Origin: JAAFIP01 sp043728315
GTDB lineage: Bacteria; Pseudomonadota; Gammaproteobacteria; Burkholderiales; Burkholderiaceae_C
Assembly: GCA_043728315.1 (NCBI GenBank)
Contig: JAYTMT010000150.1
Span: 9,202 to 73,201, forward strand
DNA: 64,000 nt
Direction of reading: 5' to 3'
Below the pieces are notes generated by a model. It did no database searches. It saw only the letters and a list, made by a program, of their open reading frames with translations, and was not told where the DNA came from. Each line of letters opens with the position of its first letter. Positions within the stretch are counted from its first letter, which is position 1. Of this stretch, positions 49,960 to 59,149 are shown piece after piece. A program made the translations under genes and the position numbers.

Positions 49960-50934
49960 TTAGAAAAGATTGTTTTGTTCAGAAAATAAACTCATCACCG
50001 ACTCGCCTTTGGCGATACGCTGAATCGTCTCGGCGATCAAGGGCGCTACTGACAGTTGGCGAATTTTGCTACAGGCTTTGGCGGCATCAGACAGGGGAAT
50101 GGTGTTGGTCACTACCAAGCCGTCAAGTGCATCGCCGTTGGTGATGCGCTCAATGGCCGGGCCCGACAAAATCGGGTGGGTGCAGTAGGCAAATACTTTC
50201 TTGGCTCCGCGCTGCTTGAGTACCTCGGCTGCCTTTACCAGTGTGCCAGCGGTATCCACAATGTCGTCCATGATGATGCAGTTGCGGCCTTCGATTTCGC
50301 CAATCACGTGCATCACTTCAGACACATTGGCTTTGGGGCGGCGTTTGTCGATGATGGCCAAGTCGCAGCCTAATTGTTTGGCCAAAGCCCTTGCGCGCAC
50401 CACACCACCCACGTCGGGCGAGACCACAATCAAATCTTCGTAGCTTTGTTTGCGCAAATCGCCCAGCAAAACCGGGGATGCATAAATGTTGTCTACAGGG
50501 ATGTCAAAAAAGCCTTGGATTTGGTCCGCGTGCAAATCCATGGTGAGCAAATGCGACACGCCCACGGTTTGTAGCAAATTGGCTACAACTTTGGCCGAAA
50601 TGGGCACACGCGAGGAGCGCGGGCGGCGGTCTTGGCGGGCATAGCCAAAATACGGAATCACGGCTGTGATGCGGTCCACCGATGCGCGCTTGAGGGCATC
50701 CACCATGATGAGCAGCTCCATCAGGCTTTCGTTGGTGGGGGCACAGGTGGATTGCACGACAAAGACGTGGCGGGCGCGCACGTTTTGGTTGATTTCGACG
50801 GTGCATTCACCGTCAGAGAAGCGGCCAATGTCGGCAGCACCGAGCGAAATCCCAAGGTGCGTAGCCATTTCTGCGGCTAAAGCGGGATTGGCGGTGCCCG
50901 TGAATACCATGAAATCGGAATGCAACGCGCTCAT
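49960..50934 (-). CDS. prs: Ribose-phosphate pyrophosphokinase
   Basis: A 324-residue PRPP synthase making phosphoribosyl pyrophosphate for nucleotide, His and Trp synthesis. The start MSALHSDFMVFTG is typical of Burkholderiales; a TTG upstream is unlikely. The family motifs YARQDRRPRSSRVPIS, MDLHADQIQGFF and the PRPP loop DDIVDTAGTL are present. A tRNA-Gln gene lies just upstream on the same strand. Confidence 0.97.
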   Translation of the reverse strand: MSALHSDFMVFTGTANPALAAEMATHLGISLGAADIGRFSDGECTVEINQNVRARHVFVVQSTCAPTNESLMELLIMVDALKRASVDRITAVIPYFGYARQDRRPRSSRVPISAKVVANLLQTVGVSHLLTMDLHADQIQGFFDIPVDNIYASPVLLGDLRKQSYEDLIVVSPDVGGVVRARALAKQLGCDLAIIDKRRPKANVSEVMHVIGEIEGRNCIIMDDIVDTAGTLVKAAEVLKQRGAKKVFAYCTHPILSGPAIERITNGDALDGLVVTNTIPLSDAAKACSKIRQLSVAPLIAETIQRIAKGESVMSLFSEQNNLF

Positions 50935-50994
50935 GATGCTGTTGGGGGGTAAGTCGTTGAACAATGGCAAACCCGAGAGTTAACCGTGAATTTC

Positions 50995-51071
50995 TGGCAG
51001 GGGAAGAAGGATTCGAACCTTCGCATGTCGGAATCAAAATCCGATGCCTTAACCAACTTGGCGATTCCCCT
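50995..51071 (-). tRNA. tRNA-Gln (TTG)
   Basis: The minus strand reads a 77-base cloverleaf beginning AGGGGAATCGCC, with anticodon loop TTTTGAT (anticodon TTG), T-arm GGTTCGAATCC and an encoded 3' CCA. The acceptor arms AGGGGAA/TTCCCCT pair fully. Confidence 0.96.
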
Positions 51072-51165
51072 ACACGGGTCACTCCACTTGTGTGGCGCAA
51101 CCTTTAACTTTTCTGAACTTGTATCTTTGCTATACCTACCTGAACCAGTTCTGTGTGCACCAATT

Positions 51166-52029
51166 CTATGCACACCAGTCAAGCAGGGGATGCTTGGCCA
51201 AATTTGCACATATTCTCTGCTGCCAACCTGCTGGCGGAGCTTGCAATTCTAGGGGATATTTTGATAAATCTGATGGATTTATCGCATCACCAAGATGGGC
51301 AAAAACCGCGCTTCCTGAGCCTGTCATTCTTGGCGCTAAGCCCTGCTTTTGCAGGTGGGCGAGTGCTTGCGCAACATCACCGAGCAGCCTTGTGGCGACT
51401 GGCTGAAGATCGTTACAACCGTAGTTATAGGGGTATTCAGCAAAGCCTTCGATTATAGCAGGCTCGGTGTCGCGTTTGAGCGATGCACTGCTAAAAATTG
51501 CAGCGGTTGACAGGCCTGCGGGTGGTTTGCACACCACAAAATGCGCAGGCGGCAGGTCAATCGCTTGCATTTGCTCGCCAATGCCCTGCACCCAAGCGTT
51601 TTGGCCGAAGATAAAAAACGGCAGGTCTGCACCCAAAGTCAGACCAATGCGGCACAACGCTTGGCGCGACAGACCCAATCCCCAGAGGCGATTGAGCGCA
51701 ATTAGGGTGGTGGCCGCGTCCGATGAGCCACCGCCCATGCCGGCTTGGGCGGGAACAGATTTGGCAATGCTGATGTGTGCCCCCTTGCTGCAACCCGTGG
51801 CCGCTTGCAAAGCAGCGGCGGCGCGCAGGGTCAGGTCTTGCGCGGGCAGGACACAGGTTAAATCTTCTCGGCTCAAGCCACTGCTGCGCAGCTCGATATG
51901 CAGGGTGTCCATCCAGTCGATCAGCATGAATGCGGATTCGAGCAGGTGGTAGCCGTCTGCGCGCCTGCCTGTGATGTGCAAAAACAAGTTCAGCTTGGCG
52001 GGAGCTGGCAGGTCGTAGAGCGTGCGCAT
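51166..52029 (-). CDS. ispE: 4-diphosphocytidyl-2-C-methyl-D-erythritol kinase
   Basis: The 287-residue GHMP kinase phosphorylates CDP-methylerythritol in the non-mevalonate isoprenoid pathway. The catalytic Lys region is PAPAKLNLFLHI (8-19) and the ATP loop PAQAGMGGGSSDAA spans 93-106; APRMTGSGSAVFA is the third GHMP motif. It starts seven bases after the lolB stop, so the two are cotranscribed. Confidence 0.96.
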   Translation of the reverse strand: MRTLYDLPAPAKLNLFLHITGRRADGYHLLESAFMLIDWMDTLHIELRSSGLSREDLTCVLPAQDLTLRAAAALQAATGCSKGAHISIAKSVPAQAGMGGGSSDAATTLIALNRLWGLGLSRQALCRIGLTLGADLPFFIFGQNAWVQGIGEQMQAIDLPPAHFVVCKPPAGLSTAAIFSSASLKRDTEPAIIEGFAEYPYNYGCNDLQPVATRLLGDVAQALAHLQKQGLAPRMTGSGSAVFAHLGDAINPSDLSKYPLELQAPPAGWQQRICANLAKHPLLDWCA

Positions 52030-52036
52030 GCTTTAC

Positions 52037-52540
52037 TTAAGGTGCCAATACCAGGCTCAGTTGCGCCGCAGGCAGGGGCGCAGTGCGTCGCGCGAGGATG
52101 CGGTTGTTGGAAAATTGCGACAAATCTAGCTCCCAGCCATCTTGTTGGTAGTTCTGGCCAAGCAGCCAGCTAAACAGCGCTTGCGGCGCGAGCGATGCCC
52201 CAGTTAGGCTGGACAGTGCCGCCTCAAAATTGTCAAAACGCTGCACATCTGCGCCGGTTTGCAGCAGTGCCTGCGCCTGATCCCAGCGCAGCGTACCCAG
52301 CGTAGTGCCCAGCGGGCTCAATAGCGTCAAAGTGCCTGCATTTGCTGCGCCTTGCAGCTCAAAACTGGCAAACCAAGCGTGCGGTGGCTCGCTGTCGGTG
52401 CGCAAGCTGATTTTGCCGCTGTAAAAATCGTTTTTTAAGGTTTTTGAGGCAGATGTCATCGTCATATGGTGACATCCTGCTATTAAAAAAATAGCTGGCA
52501 GCAGAAAAATACGCGCTACTCTGCGCTGGCAGGCTGGCAT
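52037..52540 (-). CDS. lolB: Outer-membrane lipoprotein LolB
   Basis: A 167-residue lipoprotein with a signal peptide ending in the lipobox FLIAGC (Cys23). The mature part (FYSGKISLRTDSEPPHAWFA, then LTLLSPLGTTLGTLRWD) matches LolB, which receives lipoproteins from LolA and inserts them in the outer membrane. It starts two bases after the TPR gene's stop and precedes ispE, the common order in this group. Confidence 0.93.
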   Translation of the reverse strand: MPACQRRVARIFLLPAIFLIAGCHHMTMTSASKTLKNDFYSGKISLRTDSEPPHAWFASFELQGAANAGTLTLLSPLGTTLGTLRWDQAQALLQTGADVQRFDNFEAALSSLTGASLAPQALFSWLLGQNYQQDGWELDLSQFSNNRILARRTAPLPAAQLSLVLAP

Positions 52541-52542
52541 AC

Positions 52543-54303
52543 TTATAAGCTTACGCGAAGCCGTTTGAGGGTTTCGAGAAGAGTGTCATTTTCCGGATTG
52601 AGCAAAGTTGCTTCTTTCCAGATTTTGAGCGCTTGCTCGCGCTCACCCAAGCTCCACAAAACTTCACCCAGATGCGCTCCTATTTCTGCATCTGGCCGCG
52701 CGCTGTAGGCGGTCTGCAAAAGCTGTTTGGCCAAGCTTTTATTGCCCAAACGGAATTCCACCCAGCCCAAGCTGTCGGTGATGAAAGGGTCGCCTGGCGC
52801 ATAGGTGAGCGCCTTTTGAATCAACTCTTTGGCCTCTGGCAGTCTGATTTGGCGTTCTGCAAAGGAGTAACCCAACGCGTTGTAGGCGTGGTGGTAGTCG
52901 GGTTTGCTTGCAATGAGCTTGCGCAGCAGGCTTTCCATTTCAGGCAAGCGCCTGAGTTTTTCTGCCATCATGGCTTGGTCGTAGAGCAAATCAGGGTCTT
53001 CAGGGGTTTTTGCATAGGCTTGGGCTAACAGGTCATATGCCGCTTGGTAGGCCTTGTTGTCGCGCAGCAACTGCACCTCAGCCATGAGCTTCATGCGTTT
53101 GTCGGCAGCATCCCGCTCTGGCAGTTTTGAAATCAAGGCTCTGGCTTCGGCCAATTTGCCTTGCTTGGCCAGCATGGATGCGCGGCGGGTTTGGGTGCTG
53201 GCTAAGTCTTGCTGGCTGTCGATTTTGGCCAGCCAGCTCTCAGCCAGAGGGAAATCTTTGCGTTTTTCTGCAATTTGAGACAGCGAAAGGTAGGCCTGAG
53301 TGAGGCCTCTTGCGCGCTCCTCGCTGCGGCCCTGCTCGGCTGCCAAGCTAATGAAGCGTTTGAGCGCAGCATCTGCCGCATCAAGCTGGTTGTCTTGCAC
53401 TTTGAGACTGCCCAAAATCAACCAAGCTTCGGCTAACTCTGGTTTTTCGCGGGTGACGGCTTCGATTTGTGTGCTGGCTTCAGCGTAGCGCTGCACGTCG
53501 ATCAAGGCGCGGGCATAGCCCATGCGAATTTCAGCCAAAGGCTTGGGGCTGCTCAGGTAGCTTTTAACGATGGTTTCAGCCAGTGCTTGCTTGGGCTCCA
53601 TGATTTCAACGGCTAAAAATGCAGCGCCTTCAGAGCCAATGTCAGCCTCTTGCGCATTTTTGGCCGCTATCAAAGCGCCCGATACATTGGCTGCGGCCAG
53701 CCTTGCGCGGCCTATGGCTACCCAAGCGGCTGCTGCCACATTTTTGGGGCTTGTAGCATCTGCCAGTGCTTGCTCTATGACTGTGGCTGCTGCTTTTTTG
53801 TCGCCTGCTCGGGCAAATAAACGTGGAATTTGGGCAATCACGCTGCTTTTTTGATCGGGAGGTGCCATTTGCACCTCGAGTTTGAGCGATTCCAAGCTTT
53901 CGCTGATGCGGTTGAGCGCCACCAGAATTTGCAAATAACTGCGGTTGGCCTCGCGCGAGTTGGGCTGGGCGGTCTTCCACGCACGTGCCGCTTGCAGGGC
54001 TGCATCGCCTGAGCGCGACTGAATGGCAATGTCTACGGCGCGTTCATATAAGCGCGCATCGTTGGTTTTGCGCGCTGCGTCTAGTATGAGAGAAAAGCCC
54101 TCGCCCGATTGTTCGCCGCGCACACTGATCTCGCCAATGAGGAGTTGGTAAAACAATGGCGCATCCAGTGCTGAGCTGGTGGGTGTGGCTTGGTTTGCCG
54201 CAGACGCGACAGGTGTCGTGACGGCTTGGGCTTGTGCGCCCGTGCTACACAGCGCGCAGACCACAAAAATACAATGTGAAAAATGGTTCAATATTCGGTT
54301 CAT
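52543..54303 (-). CDS. Exported tetratricopeptide-repeat protein
   Basis: A 586-residue protein starting MNRILNHFSHCIFVVCALCSTGAQA, a signal peptide cleaved after AQA. The rest is a TPR solenoid; clear units lie at about 305-370 (LAEAWLILGSLKVQDNQLDA) and 460-560 (HAYNALGYSFAERQIRLPEA, then FITDSLGWVEFRLGNKSLAK). It is probably periplasmic and may assist outer-membrane assembly with lolB downstream. The frame is open upstream, but that part is antisense to mutM. Confidence 0.88.
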   Translation of the reverse strand: MNRILNHFSHCIFVVCALCSTGAQAQAVTTPVASAANQATPTSSALDAPLFYQLLIGEISVRGEQSGEGFSLILDAARKTNDARLYERAVDIAIQSRSGDAALQAARAWKTAQPNSREANRSYLQILVALNRISESLESLKLEVQMAPPDQKSSVIAQIPRLFARAGDKKAAATVIEQALADATSPKNVAAAAWVAIGRARLAAANVSGALIAAKNAQEADIGSEGAAFLAVEIMEPKQALAETIVKSYLSSPKPLAEIRMGYARALIDVQRYAEASTQIEAVTREKPELAEAWLILGSLKVQDNQLDAADAALKRFISLAAEQGRSEERARGLTQAYLSLSQIAEKRKDFPLAESWLAKIDSQQDLASTQTRRASMLAKQGKLAEARALISKLPERDAADKRMKLMAEVQLLRDNKAYQAAYDLLAQAYAKTPEDPDLLYDQAMMAEKLRRLPEMESLLRKLIASKPDYHHAYNALGYSFAERQIRLPEAKELIQKALTYAPGDPFITDSLGWVEFRLGNKSLAKQLLQTAYSARPDAEIGAHLGEVLWSLGEREQALKIWKEATLLNPENDTLLETLKRLRVSL

Positions 54304-54322
54304 CACCCATGATAATTCAAAC

Positions 54323-55159
54323 ATGCCTGAATTGCCCGAAGTTGAAGTGACTCGATTGAGTTTTGCAGACCGCATTGCGGATGCCCACGTGTTGGACATG
54401 TGGATGGGCAAGCCGCTGCGCTGGCCATTGGGATGCGATCTGGAGTCAATCATAGGCACCGAAGTGGTGCAGGTGCGGCGCAGAGGCAAGTATTTGCTGC
54501 TTGATCTGCGCGCAAGCAGTGGGCAAAACGCAGGGCTTTTGCTGCTCCATCTTGGCATGTCTGGCAGTTTGGATTTTTCAAAATCACTGCCCCCAGCCGG
54601 CAAGCACGACCATTTTGAAATGCGTACCAGCAAGGGTAGCCTGCGCTTGCATGACCCTAGGCGCTTTGGCGCGGTAGTGTATGCCCCGCACGAGGAAAGT
54701 GCAGTGGCGCAAAAGTTGCTGGGCAAACTTGGCGTAGAGCCGTTTTCTGATGCCTTTGATGTGGCTGGTTTTTATGCTGGACTCAGACTGCGCAGCACGG
54801 CCATCAAGCAGGTGTTGTTGGGTGGTGAGTTGGTGGTAGGCGTGGGCAATATTTATGCATCAGAGGCGCTTTTTATGGCGGGTATACGGCCAACGGTGCG
54901 TGCCAATGCGCTGAGTCTGCCAAGGGTACGCAAGCTGCATGCGGCGGTGGTGGCTGTGCTGCGCGCTGCTGTGCAGCAGGGCGGCAGCACCCTGCGGGAC
55001 TTCAGCAGTGCCGAAGGCAAAACTGGCTATTTTCAGCTCCAAGCCATGGTGTATGGCCGTGCGGGCGAGCCGTGCCGGGTGTGTGCCAGCCCAGTTAAAA
55101 CGATCAGGCAAGGACAGCGTTCGACATTTTTTTGCGCTACATGCCAAAAATTGGGATGA
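54323..55159 (+). CDS. mutM: Formamidopyrimidine-DNA glycosylase
   Basis: A 278-residue MutM/Fpg that excises 8-oxoguanine and formamidopyrimidines. The catalytic P2 and E3 are in MPELPEVEV, the conserved Lys56 in RRRGKYLLL, and the C-terminal zinc finger has two CxxC pairs (CRVCAS, CATCQK). The start is fixed by the family's N-terminal proline. It is divergent from the TPR gene with only 19 bases between, so promoters overlap coding sequence. Confidence 0.97.
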   Translation: MPELPEVEVTRLSFADRIADAHVLDMWMGKPLRWPLGCDLESIIGTEVVQVRRRGKYLLLDLRASSGQNAGLLLLHLGMSGSLDFSKSLPPAGKHDHFEMRTSKGSLRLHDPRRFGAVVYAPHEESAVAQKLLGKLGVEPFSDAFDVAGFYAGLRLRSTAIKQVLLGGELVVGVGNIYASEALFMAGIRPTVRANALSLPRVRKLHAAVVAVLRAAVQQGGSTLRDFSSAEGKTGYFQLQAMVYGRAGEPCRVCASPVKTIRQGQRSTFFCATCQKLG

Positions 55160-55215
55160 CGTATATCCCGCACGGTGCTATATTGGGGTGCTGATTTAAG
55201 CCTTCGGAGTATTAT

Positions 55216-57198
55216 TTGGCCGCCTCTTTTAACGAACAATTTGACAGCCACGGCGCCTGGAGGCGCGAATTTGCGCTGCGCCTGAAGCTATTGGCTGAGT
55301 GGATGCGTGACCACGACCTCATGGACGCTGCAGTGCAAGAACGCATGCTACGTTTGGAAGGCCAAATGCGCTCTGACAAGGTTATGGTGGCTTTTGTGGC
55401 GGAATTTTCACGCGGCAAATCAGAGCTGATCAACGCCATATTTTTTGCCGCTTATGGCAAACGCATCATGCCTGCCAGTGCAGGCCGTACCACCATGTGT
55501 CCCACAGAGTTGGGTTGGGATGCAGATGTAACGCCCTGCCTGCGCCTGTTGCCTATTGAGACACGGCTTGAAAACATTGCCTTGATGGAGTGGCGCGCTG
55601 CCCCTGAAAAATGGACACGCTTTGACCTTGATGTAAACAATGCAGACCAATTGGCCAAAACATTTGAGAAAGTAGCCGAAATCCGTAAAGTCAGTAAAGA
55701 CGATGCGAAAGCGCTGGGCTTTTGGCACGACGAAACGCCCGAAGACAACCCGATGGTGGACGGCGATGGTTTGGTAGAAGTGCCCAAGTGGCGGCATGCG
55801 CTGATCAACATTGCCCACCCATTGCTTAAACAGGGCTTGGTGATTTTGGATACCCCAGGGCTGAACGCCATCGGTGCTGAGCCTGAGCTTACTGTGAGCT
55901 TGATTCCACAAGCGCATGCTGTGGTGTTTATCTTGGGTGCCGACACGGGTGTCACCAAGTCAGATTTAGCGATTTGGCGCGAGCACCTTATTACCGAAGG
56001 CGAGGGCACGAGCTCGCGCTTGGTGGTGCTCAATAAAATTGACAGCATGTGGGACTCACTGTCCACCCCAGCGCAGGTGCAAGCGCAAATTGAACGCCAG
56101 CGCGCTACTTCGGCAGAAATTCTAGGGCTTCCAGTTGAGCAGGTGCTTCCTGTGTCGGCGCAAAAAGGTTTGGTTGCCAAGGTAACTGGTGATGCTGCTT
56201 TGCTTGAGGCCAGCAAGCTGCCGCAGCTTGAGGATGCGCTGAGCAAGGGCATGCTGGGCCAGCGCCAAAACATCTTGCGCACGGCCATGTCGTCGGGAAT
56301 CAAAGACCTGCGCACAGAAGCCGGGCGTGTGCTGCATGTGCGCAGGCGCGATTTGTCCGAGCAAATGTTGGAATTGCGCGGATTGCGTGGTAAAAATACA
56401 ACGGTCATCAAGCACATGCGCACGCGCATTGAAACAGAGCAAAGCGATTTTGATGCCAGTGGCTCGCGCATCCATGCAGTCCGGTCTGTGCACTTGCGCA
56501 TGCTCAAAGATGTTTTCAGGTCATTGGGCGCAAGCACGCTCAAGGCTGAGTTGATGCAGCTCAACCATGTGATGAAGCAGCCGGGCATCAAATTAGGCAT
56601 TAAAAAAGCCTATTCAGACACCTTTGACCGACTGCGGGATGGCCTGCACCATGTGCAAGACATTAACGGCGAAATTCAGACCATGTTGGGCGCGAGTTTT
56701 CGCCAGTTGAATGCTGAGTTCGGTTTTTCACTGCAAACCCCCACCGAGCCCGATATGGCGCGTTATGAGCGTGACTTAGAGCTGGTGCAACGCAGCCACG
56801 TACAGTATTTAGGAGTGAGCAATGCGCTCAAACTGGCCCAACCCGATTTCGCAGACCGCTTAGTGCGCGCACTGGCTACCCGTCTGCGTGTGGTCTATGA
56901 GTCGGCTTTGGGTGAGGTCGAATTGTGGAACAAATCAGCGGCAGCGCAATTGGACTCCCAGTTGCGTGAGCGCAGGCGCAATTTTGCACGGCGCATCGAG
57001 GCTATAGAGCGCATTCAAGGTGCGGCCAACACCTTGGATGAGCGCATCGGTGAAATCCAATCCCAAGAGTCTGCACTCAACGAAGTAGATGCCAAGTTGC
57101 GCGACCTCACTGCACATTTGGTGGTGGGTTCTGAGCAGGCATCACGCCCACCCATGCCCTTGTTTGCCAACACTGAAGCTCAGCCTTTGGCGGCATGA
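55216..57198 (+). CDS. Dynamin-like large GTPase
   Basis: A 660-residue protein with a dynamin-type G domain: P-loop AEFSRGKSEL (62-71), switch threonines in AGRTTMCPTE, G3 DTPG (212-215) and G4 NKID (273-276). The rest is helical, as in bacterial dynamin-like proteins that remodel membranes. The TTG start at 55216 has GGAG six bases upstream, and no downstream ATG has a better site. It overlaps mutY by four bases, placing it between two oxidative DNA repair genes. Confidence 0.9.
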   Translation: MAASFNEQFDSHGAWRREFALRLKLLAEWMRDHDLMDAAVQERMLRLEGQMRSDKVMVAFVAEFSRGKSELINAIFFAAYGKRIMPASAGRTTMCPTELGWDADVTPCLRLLPIETRLENIALMEWRAAPEKWTRFDLDVNNADQLAKTFEKVAEIRKVSKDDAKALGFWHDETPEDNPMVDGDGLVEVPKWRHALINIAHPLLKQGLVILDTPGLNAIGAEPELTVSLIPQAHAVVFILGADTGVTKSDLAIWREHLITEGEGTSSRLVVLNKIDSMWDSLSTPAQVQAQIERQRATSAEILGLPVEQVLPVSAQKGLVAKVTGDAALLEASKLPQLEDALSKGMLGQRQNILRTAMSSGIKDLRTEAGRVLHVRRRDLSEQMLELRGLRGKNTTVIKHMRTRIETEQSDFDASGSRIHAVRSVHLRMLKDVFRSLGASTLKAELMQLNHVMKQPGIKLGIKKAYSDTFDRLRDGLHHVQDINGEIQTMLGASFRQLNAEFGFSLQTPTEPDMARYERDLELVQRSHVQYLGVSNALKLAQPDFADRLVRALATRLRVVYESALGEVELWNKSAAAQLDSQLRERRRNFARRIEAIERIQGAANTLDERIGEIQSQESALNEVDAKLRDLTAHLVVGSEQASRPPMPLFANTEAQPLAA

Positions 57199-58262
57199 AG
57201 CAGGCCGGCTTGGCCGATGCGGCTGCGACGTTTGCACACGCACTGATTGCGTGGCAGCGCGTGCATGGCCGCCATGGCCTGCCATGGCAGGCATCGCGCC
57301 ATCCGTATGGCGTGTGGCTGTCTGAGATCATGCTGCAGCAAACGCAGGTGGTCACGGTCAAAGAGTATTTCAATCGTTTCATGCTGCGGTTTCCTACCGT
57401 GGCGGATTTGGCCAATGCCACACTTGACGATGTGTTGGCGATGTGGAGTGGGCTGGGTTATTACAGCCGAGCGCGTAACCTGCACCGCTGCGCCCAGATC
57501 TTGGTAAGCGACTACGGTGGCCAGTTCCCACCTAGCTCTGCGCAACTGCTGCAATTGCCCGGCATTGGGCCGTCCACTGCGGCTGCCATAGCTGCATTTT
57601 GCTTTGGAGAGCGGGTGTCCATCATGGATGCAAATGTGCAAAGGGTGCTTGGCCGTTACTTGGCATTTGATGCTGATTTGTCAAGCCAAAAAAATGTAGC
57701 TTTGTTGTGGAAAAGGGCAACTGACTTATTGCCACCAACAGGCGCCAGTGAGGCAATAGCAAGCTACACACAAGCGCTGATGGATTTGGGGGCAAGCATT
57801 TGCTCTGTCAAAGCGCCGCAGTGTTTGCTTTGCCCAGTGCAGCCGGGCTGCGCTGCTAATGCCTTTGGTAAGCCTTGCAGTTACCCAGTTAAAACGCGCA
57901 AATTGAAACGTACGGGCCAATCGCTGTGGTTGCTTTGCCTTGCACGCGAAGACGGCGCTGTATGGCTTGAGCAAAGGCCTACTCCAGGAGTTTGGGCGGG
58001 GCTGTATGCATTTGCTTTGTTTGACAATGAGGTTTCGGCGCTAGGTCTTTTAAGTGGCATGCAAAAACCACAAGTAGAAGCGAAACCCGCAATCAAACAT
58101 GTGCTCACGCACAAAGATTTGTATTTGCATCCGCTGCACTTGCAAGTGTCGTTTGAGCAGGCACAGGCTATTTGCCAAACCAGAAGTGGCAGATGGCTGT
58201 TGCCACAAGATTTTCGCCAAATTGGACTGCCTGCACCTATGGCGCGAATGCTGGGTATCTAA
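57195..58262 (+). CDS. mutY: A/G-specific adenine glycosylase
   Basis: A 355-residue MutY that removes adenine opposite 8-oxoguanine. Catalytic E44 (WLSEIMLQQTQV), the helix-hairpin-helix LPGIGPSTAAA (121-131) and catalytic D145 (IMDANVQRV) are present. The [4Fe-4S] ligands are C203, C210, C213 and C219. A C-terminal Nudix-like domain (about 235-350) is degenerate but recognisable. It is translated with the GTPase (ATGA) and converges on rapZ with overlapping stops. Confidence 0.97.
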   Translation: MKQAGLADAAATFAHALIAWQRVHGRHGLPWQASRHPYGVWLSEIMLQQTQVVTVKEYFNRFMLRFPTVADLANATLDDVLAMWSGLGYYSRARNLHRCAQILVSDYGGQFPPSSAQLLQLPGIGPSTAAAIAAFCFGERVSIMDANVQRVLGRYLAFDADLSSQKNVALLWKRATDLLPPTGASEAIASYTQALMDLGASICSVKAPQCLLCPVQPGCAANAFGKPCSYPVKTRKLKRTGQSLWLLCLAREDGAVWLEQRPTPGVWAGLYAFALFDNEVSALGLLSGMQKPQVEAKPAIKHVLTHKDLYLHPLHLQVSFEQAQAICQTRSGRWLLPQDFRQIGLPAPMARMLGI

Positions 58263-59137
58263 AAGCCGCTGATGCCCACTTGGTTGGTGTCCAACTCGCG
58301 GTGACGCTTCAAAGTGGTCCAATCCTGGCAAAACGCGTCAAAGAGTTTTTCTACCAAGTACACCGAGCGGTGCTGGCCACCCGTGCAGCCAACAGCCACT
58401 GTCACATAGCTGCGGTGGTCGCGTGACATAGGTCCCAGCCATGCGCCCACAAAATTGTGGATTTGGTTGAGCATCAGACCCACATCAGTTTTTGCAGCCA
58501 AAAAGTCAGCCACAGCAGCATCGCATCCAGTTAATGGCCGCAAATCCCGCTCGTAATGTGGGTTGGGCAGCATCCGCACATCGAACACAAAGTCGGCATC
58601 GAGTGGTATGCCGCGTTTAAACGCGAATGACTCAAATACCAAGGTCAATTGGCTTACCGGCGCCTCAATCAATGCTTTGACATAGCTTTGCAGCTGGGTG
58701 CTGCGCAGCAAGCCAGTGTCAATGACCTGCGCTTGCGCCCGCAAATCGGACAGCAGCTCGCGCTCAAGCTCAATAGCGTCTGTGAGTGCACGGCGCGGCT
58801 CGATATGGTCGCCTCCTGAAAGTGGGTGTCTGCGCCTCGTTTCAGAGAAGCGGTGCACGAGTATTTCAGTGCTGGTGTCTAAAAACCACGAGCGGACGGT
58901 GACCCCTAATTTTTTCAACGCTTCTAATTGCTTGGGTACTTGGGGCAGTGAGCTTGCGCTGCGCACGTCCATGGCAATAGCCAGTTTGCTCACCCCATGC
59001 TTGAGCTCCAGCTCTACAAATTGCGCCATTAACTCTGGGGGCAAGTTGTCTGTGCAATAAAACCCCGCATCTTCCAGTGCGCGTAGTGCCACTGATTTGC
59101 CAGAGCCAGACATGCCGGTAATGAGTACTATGTCCAT
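58259..59137 (-). CDS. rapZ: RNase adapter protein RapZ
   Basis: A 292-residue RapZ (YvcJ family). The Walker A is GMSGSGKS (8-15) and the C-terminal domain has HYERDLRPLTGCD and GCTGGQHRSVYLVE. In enterobacteria it directs RNase E to the GlmZ small RNA; in this group the partner is not known. The gene precedes recN's end by 12 bases on the same strand. Confidence 0.95.
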   Translation of the reverse strand: MDIVLITGMSGSGKSVALRALEDAGFYCTDNLPPELMAQFVELELKHGVSKLAIAMDVRSASSLPQVPKQLEALKKLGVTVRSWFLDTSTEILVHRFSETRRRHPLSGGDHIEPRRALTDAIELERELLSDLRAQAQVIDTGLLRSTQLQSYVKALIEAPVSQLTLVFESFAFKRGIPLDADFVFDVRMLPNPHYERDLRPLTGCDAAVADFLAAKTDVGLMLNQIHNFVGAWLGPMSRDHRSYVTVAVGCTGGQHRSVYLVEKLFDAFCQDWTTLKRHRELDTNQVGISGF

Positions 59138-59149
59138 GATAGAAGGATT

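Noticed and set aside
54179..54322. Upstream extension of mutM
   Set aside because: MutM needs Pro directly after the initiator Met, which fixes the start at 54323.
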